Shown: in pieces, positions 20,569 to 20,741 of the stretch | How positions within the stretch are numbered: position 1 is the stretch's first letter | Layout of the letters: the number at the start of each line of letters is the position of its first letter | DNA from: a virus | Direction: 5' to 3' (one strand) | Length of the DNA stretch: 20,741 nt | Virus record (IMG/VR): IMGVR_UViG_3300044729_000077 | Location: 1-20,741 of that record | The notes under the pieces: model-generated | What the model was told of the DNA's origin: nothing | Databases searched by the model: none | The model's input: the letters and a program-made list of their open reading frames with translations, nothing else | Program-made: the position numbers and the translations under genes

Positions 20569-20741
20569 TTATTTGGATGCTGATCGTTTCTGCGCCCTGT
20601 ACTGAATGACCTTGGTCATGTTGCCAGTACGAGCCGCTTCTTCTCTCAGCCGTTCAAGTGTTGAGTCAACCGCACCAGATGATCTTCCAGTTCCTGTAAC
20701 GATACGCTCTGGGGCGGGTGCTTGCCTGCGATTTGTAACTT
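20569..20741 (-). CDS. Probable scaffolding protein, C-terminal end (partial)
   Basis: An open frame runs from the right edge to TAA at 20569-20571 (56 residues visible). It contains Pro/Ala/Arg-rich linker sequence (RQAPAPERIVTGTG), a charged helix (STLERLREEAARTGNMTKVIQYRAQ) and a basic tail (KRSASK). It directly precedes the coat gene, as gp8 scaffold does in P22, and a basic helical end agrees with coat-binding scaffold C-termini. The identification relies on position and composition, and most of the protein is outside the window. Confidence 0.65.
   Translation of the reverse strand, partial: VTNRRQAPAPERIVTGTGRSSGAVDSTLERLREEAARTGNMTKVIQYRAQKRSASK

Noticed and set aside
1-20741. tRNA, rRNA, CRISPR array, IS element or attachment site
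   Set aside because: No cloverleaf-type tRNA, direct-repeat array, transposase or integrase-linked repeat was noticed in a read of both strands; this is not a computational exclusion.

Overview
This window is part of a tailed-phage genome with a P22-like (short-tailed, podovirus) virion module. Several late genes can be matched to Salmonella phage P22 from their protein sequences: the major coat protein (gp5-like, 428 aa), a tail accessory factor (gp4-like), the packaged-DNA stabilisation protein (gp10-like), the gp7 DNA-transfer protein and the head-binding domain of the gp9 tailspike. Others fit by position and architecture: a gp26-like needle and gp20- and gp16-like ejection proteins. The host is probably a Gram-negative bacterium. 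Nearly every start has an AGGAG-type ribosome-binding site, the lysis genes are of Gram-negative type (M15 peptidase, 3-TM holin), and the virion plan is P22-like. The style recalls freshwater or environmental phages, but the sequence does not identify the host genus. No integrase, repressor, terminase or portal gene is visible, so lifestyle cannot be decided here.

The left 2.2 kb (1-2241) is read rightward and is a compact DNA recombination and early module: the tail end of an unknown gene, a DUF1071/Sak-type single-strand annealing protein, a small acidic protein, a YqaJ-type exonuclease, a small protein ending in an SSB-like acidic tip, a winged-helix protein and a 53-aa zinc-ribbon-like protein. 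Most genes overlap by 4-8 nt, which suggests translational coupling.

From 2249 to the right edge everything is read leftward. In transcription order (from high to low coordinates) it runs: end of a probable scaffolding gene, coat protein, 204-aa structural protein, a terminator-like hairpin, a tiny Lys-rich protein, a HeH-like protein, gp4-like protein, a fibre-like protein, three tiny basic proteins, gp10-like, a needle-like protein with a C-terminal jelly-roll-like knob, a small beta-rich protein, a six-cysteine protein resembling high-potential iron-sulfur proteins, a 147-aa alpha-helical protein with a DDxxD motif, the three ejection proteins, then a tailspike apparently divided over three genes (P22-type head-binding adaptor, fibre-tip-like protein, beta-helix spike). 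Next come three small proteins and a dense seven-gene lysis region (XhlA-like membrane protein, small secreted protein, coiled-coil/TM protein, 49-aa membrane protein, membrane-anchored GAF-like protein, holin, endolysin).

The rightward early and leftward late units converge with only 7 nt between stop codons. Four small genes (2080-2241, 3689-3838, 4326-4469, 18426-18590) are easy to miss; the first three are supported by coupled overlaps or good composition, and the last by its ribosome-binding site. The least explained parts are the iron-sulfur-like protein, the DDxxD protein, the set of tiny lysine-rich proteins and the many-membrane-protein lysis region.
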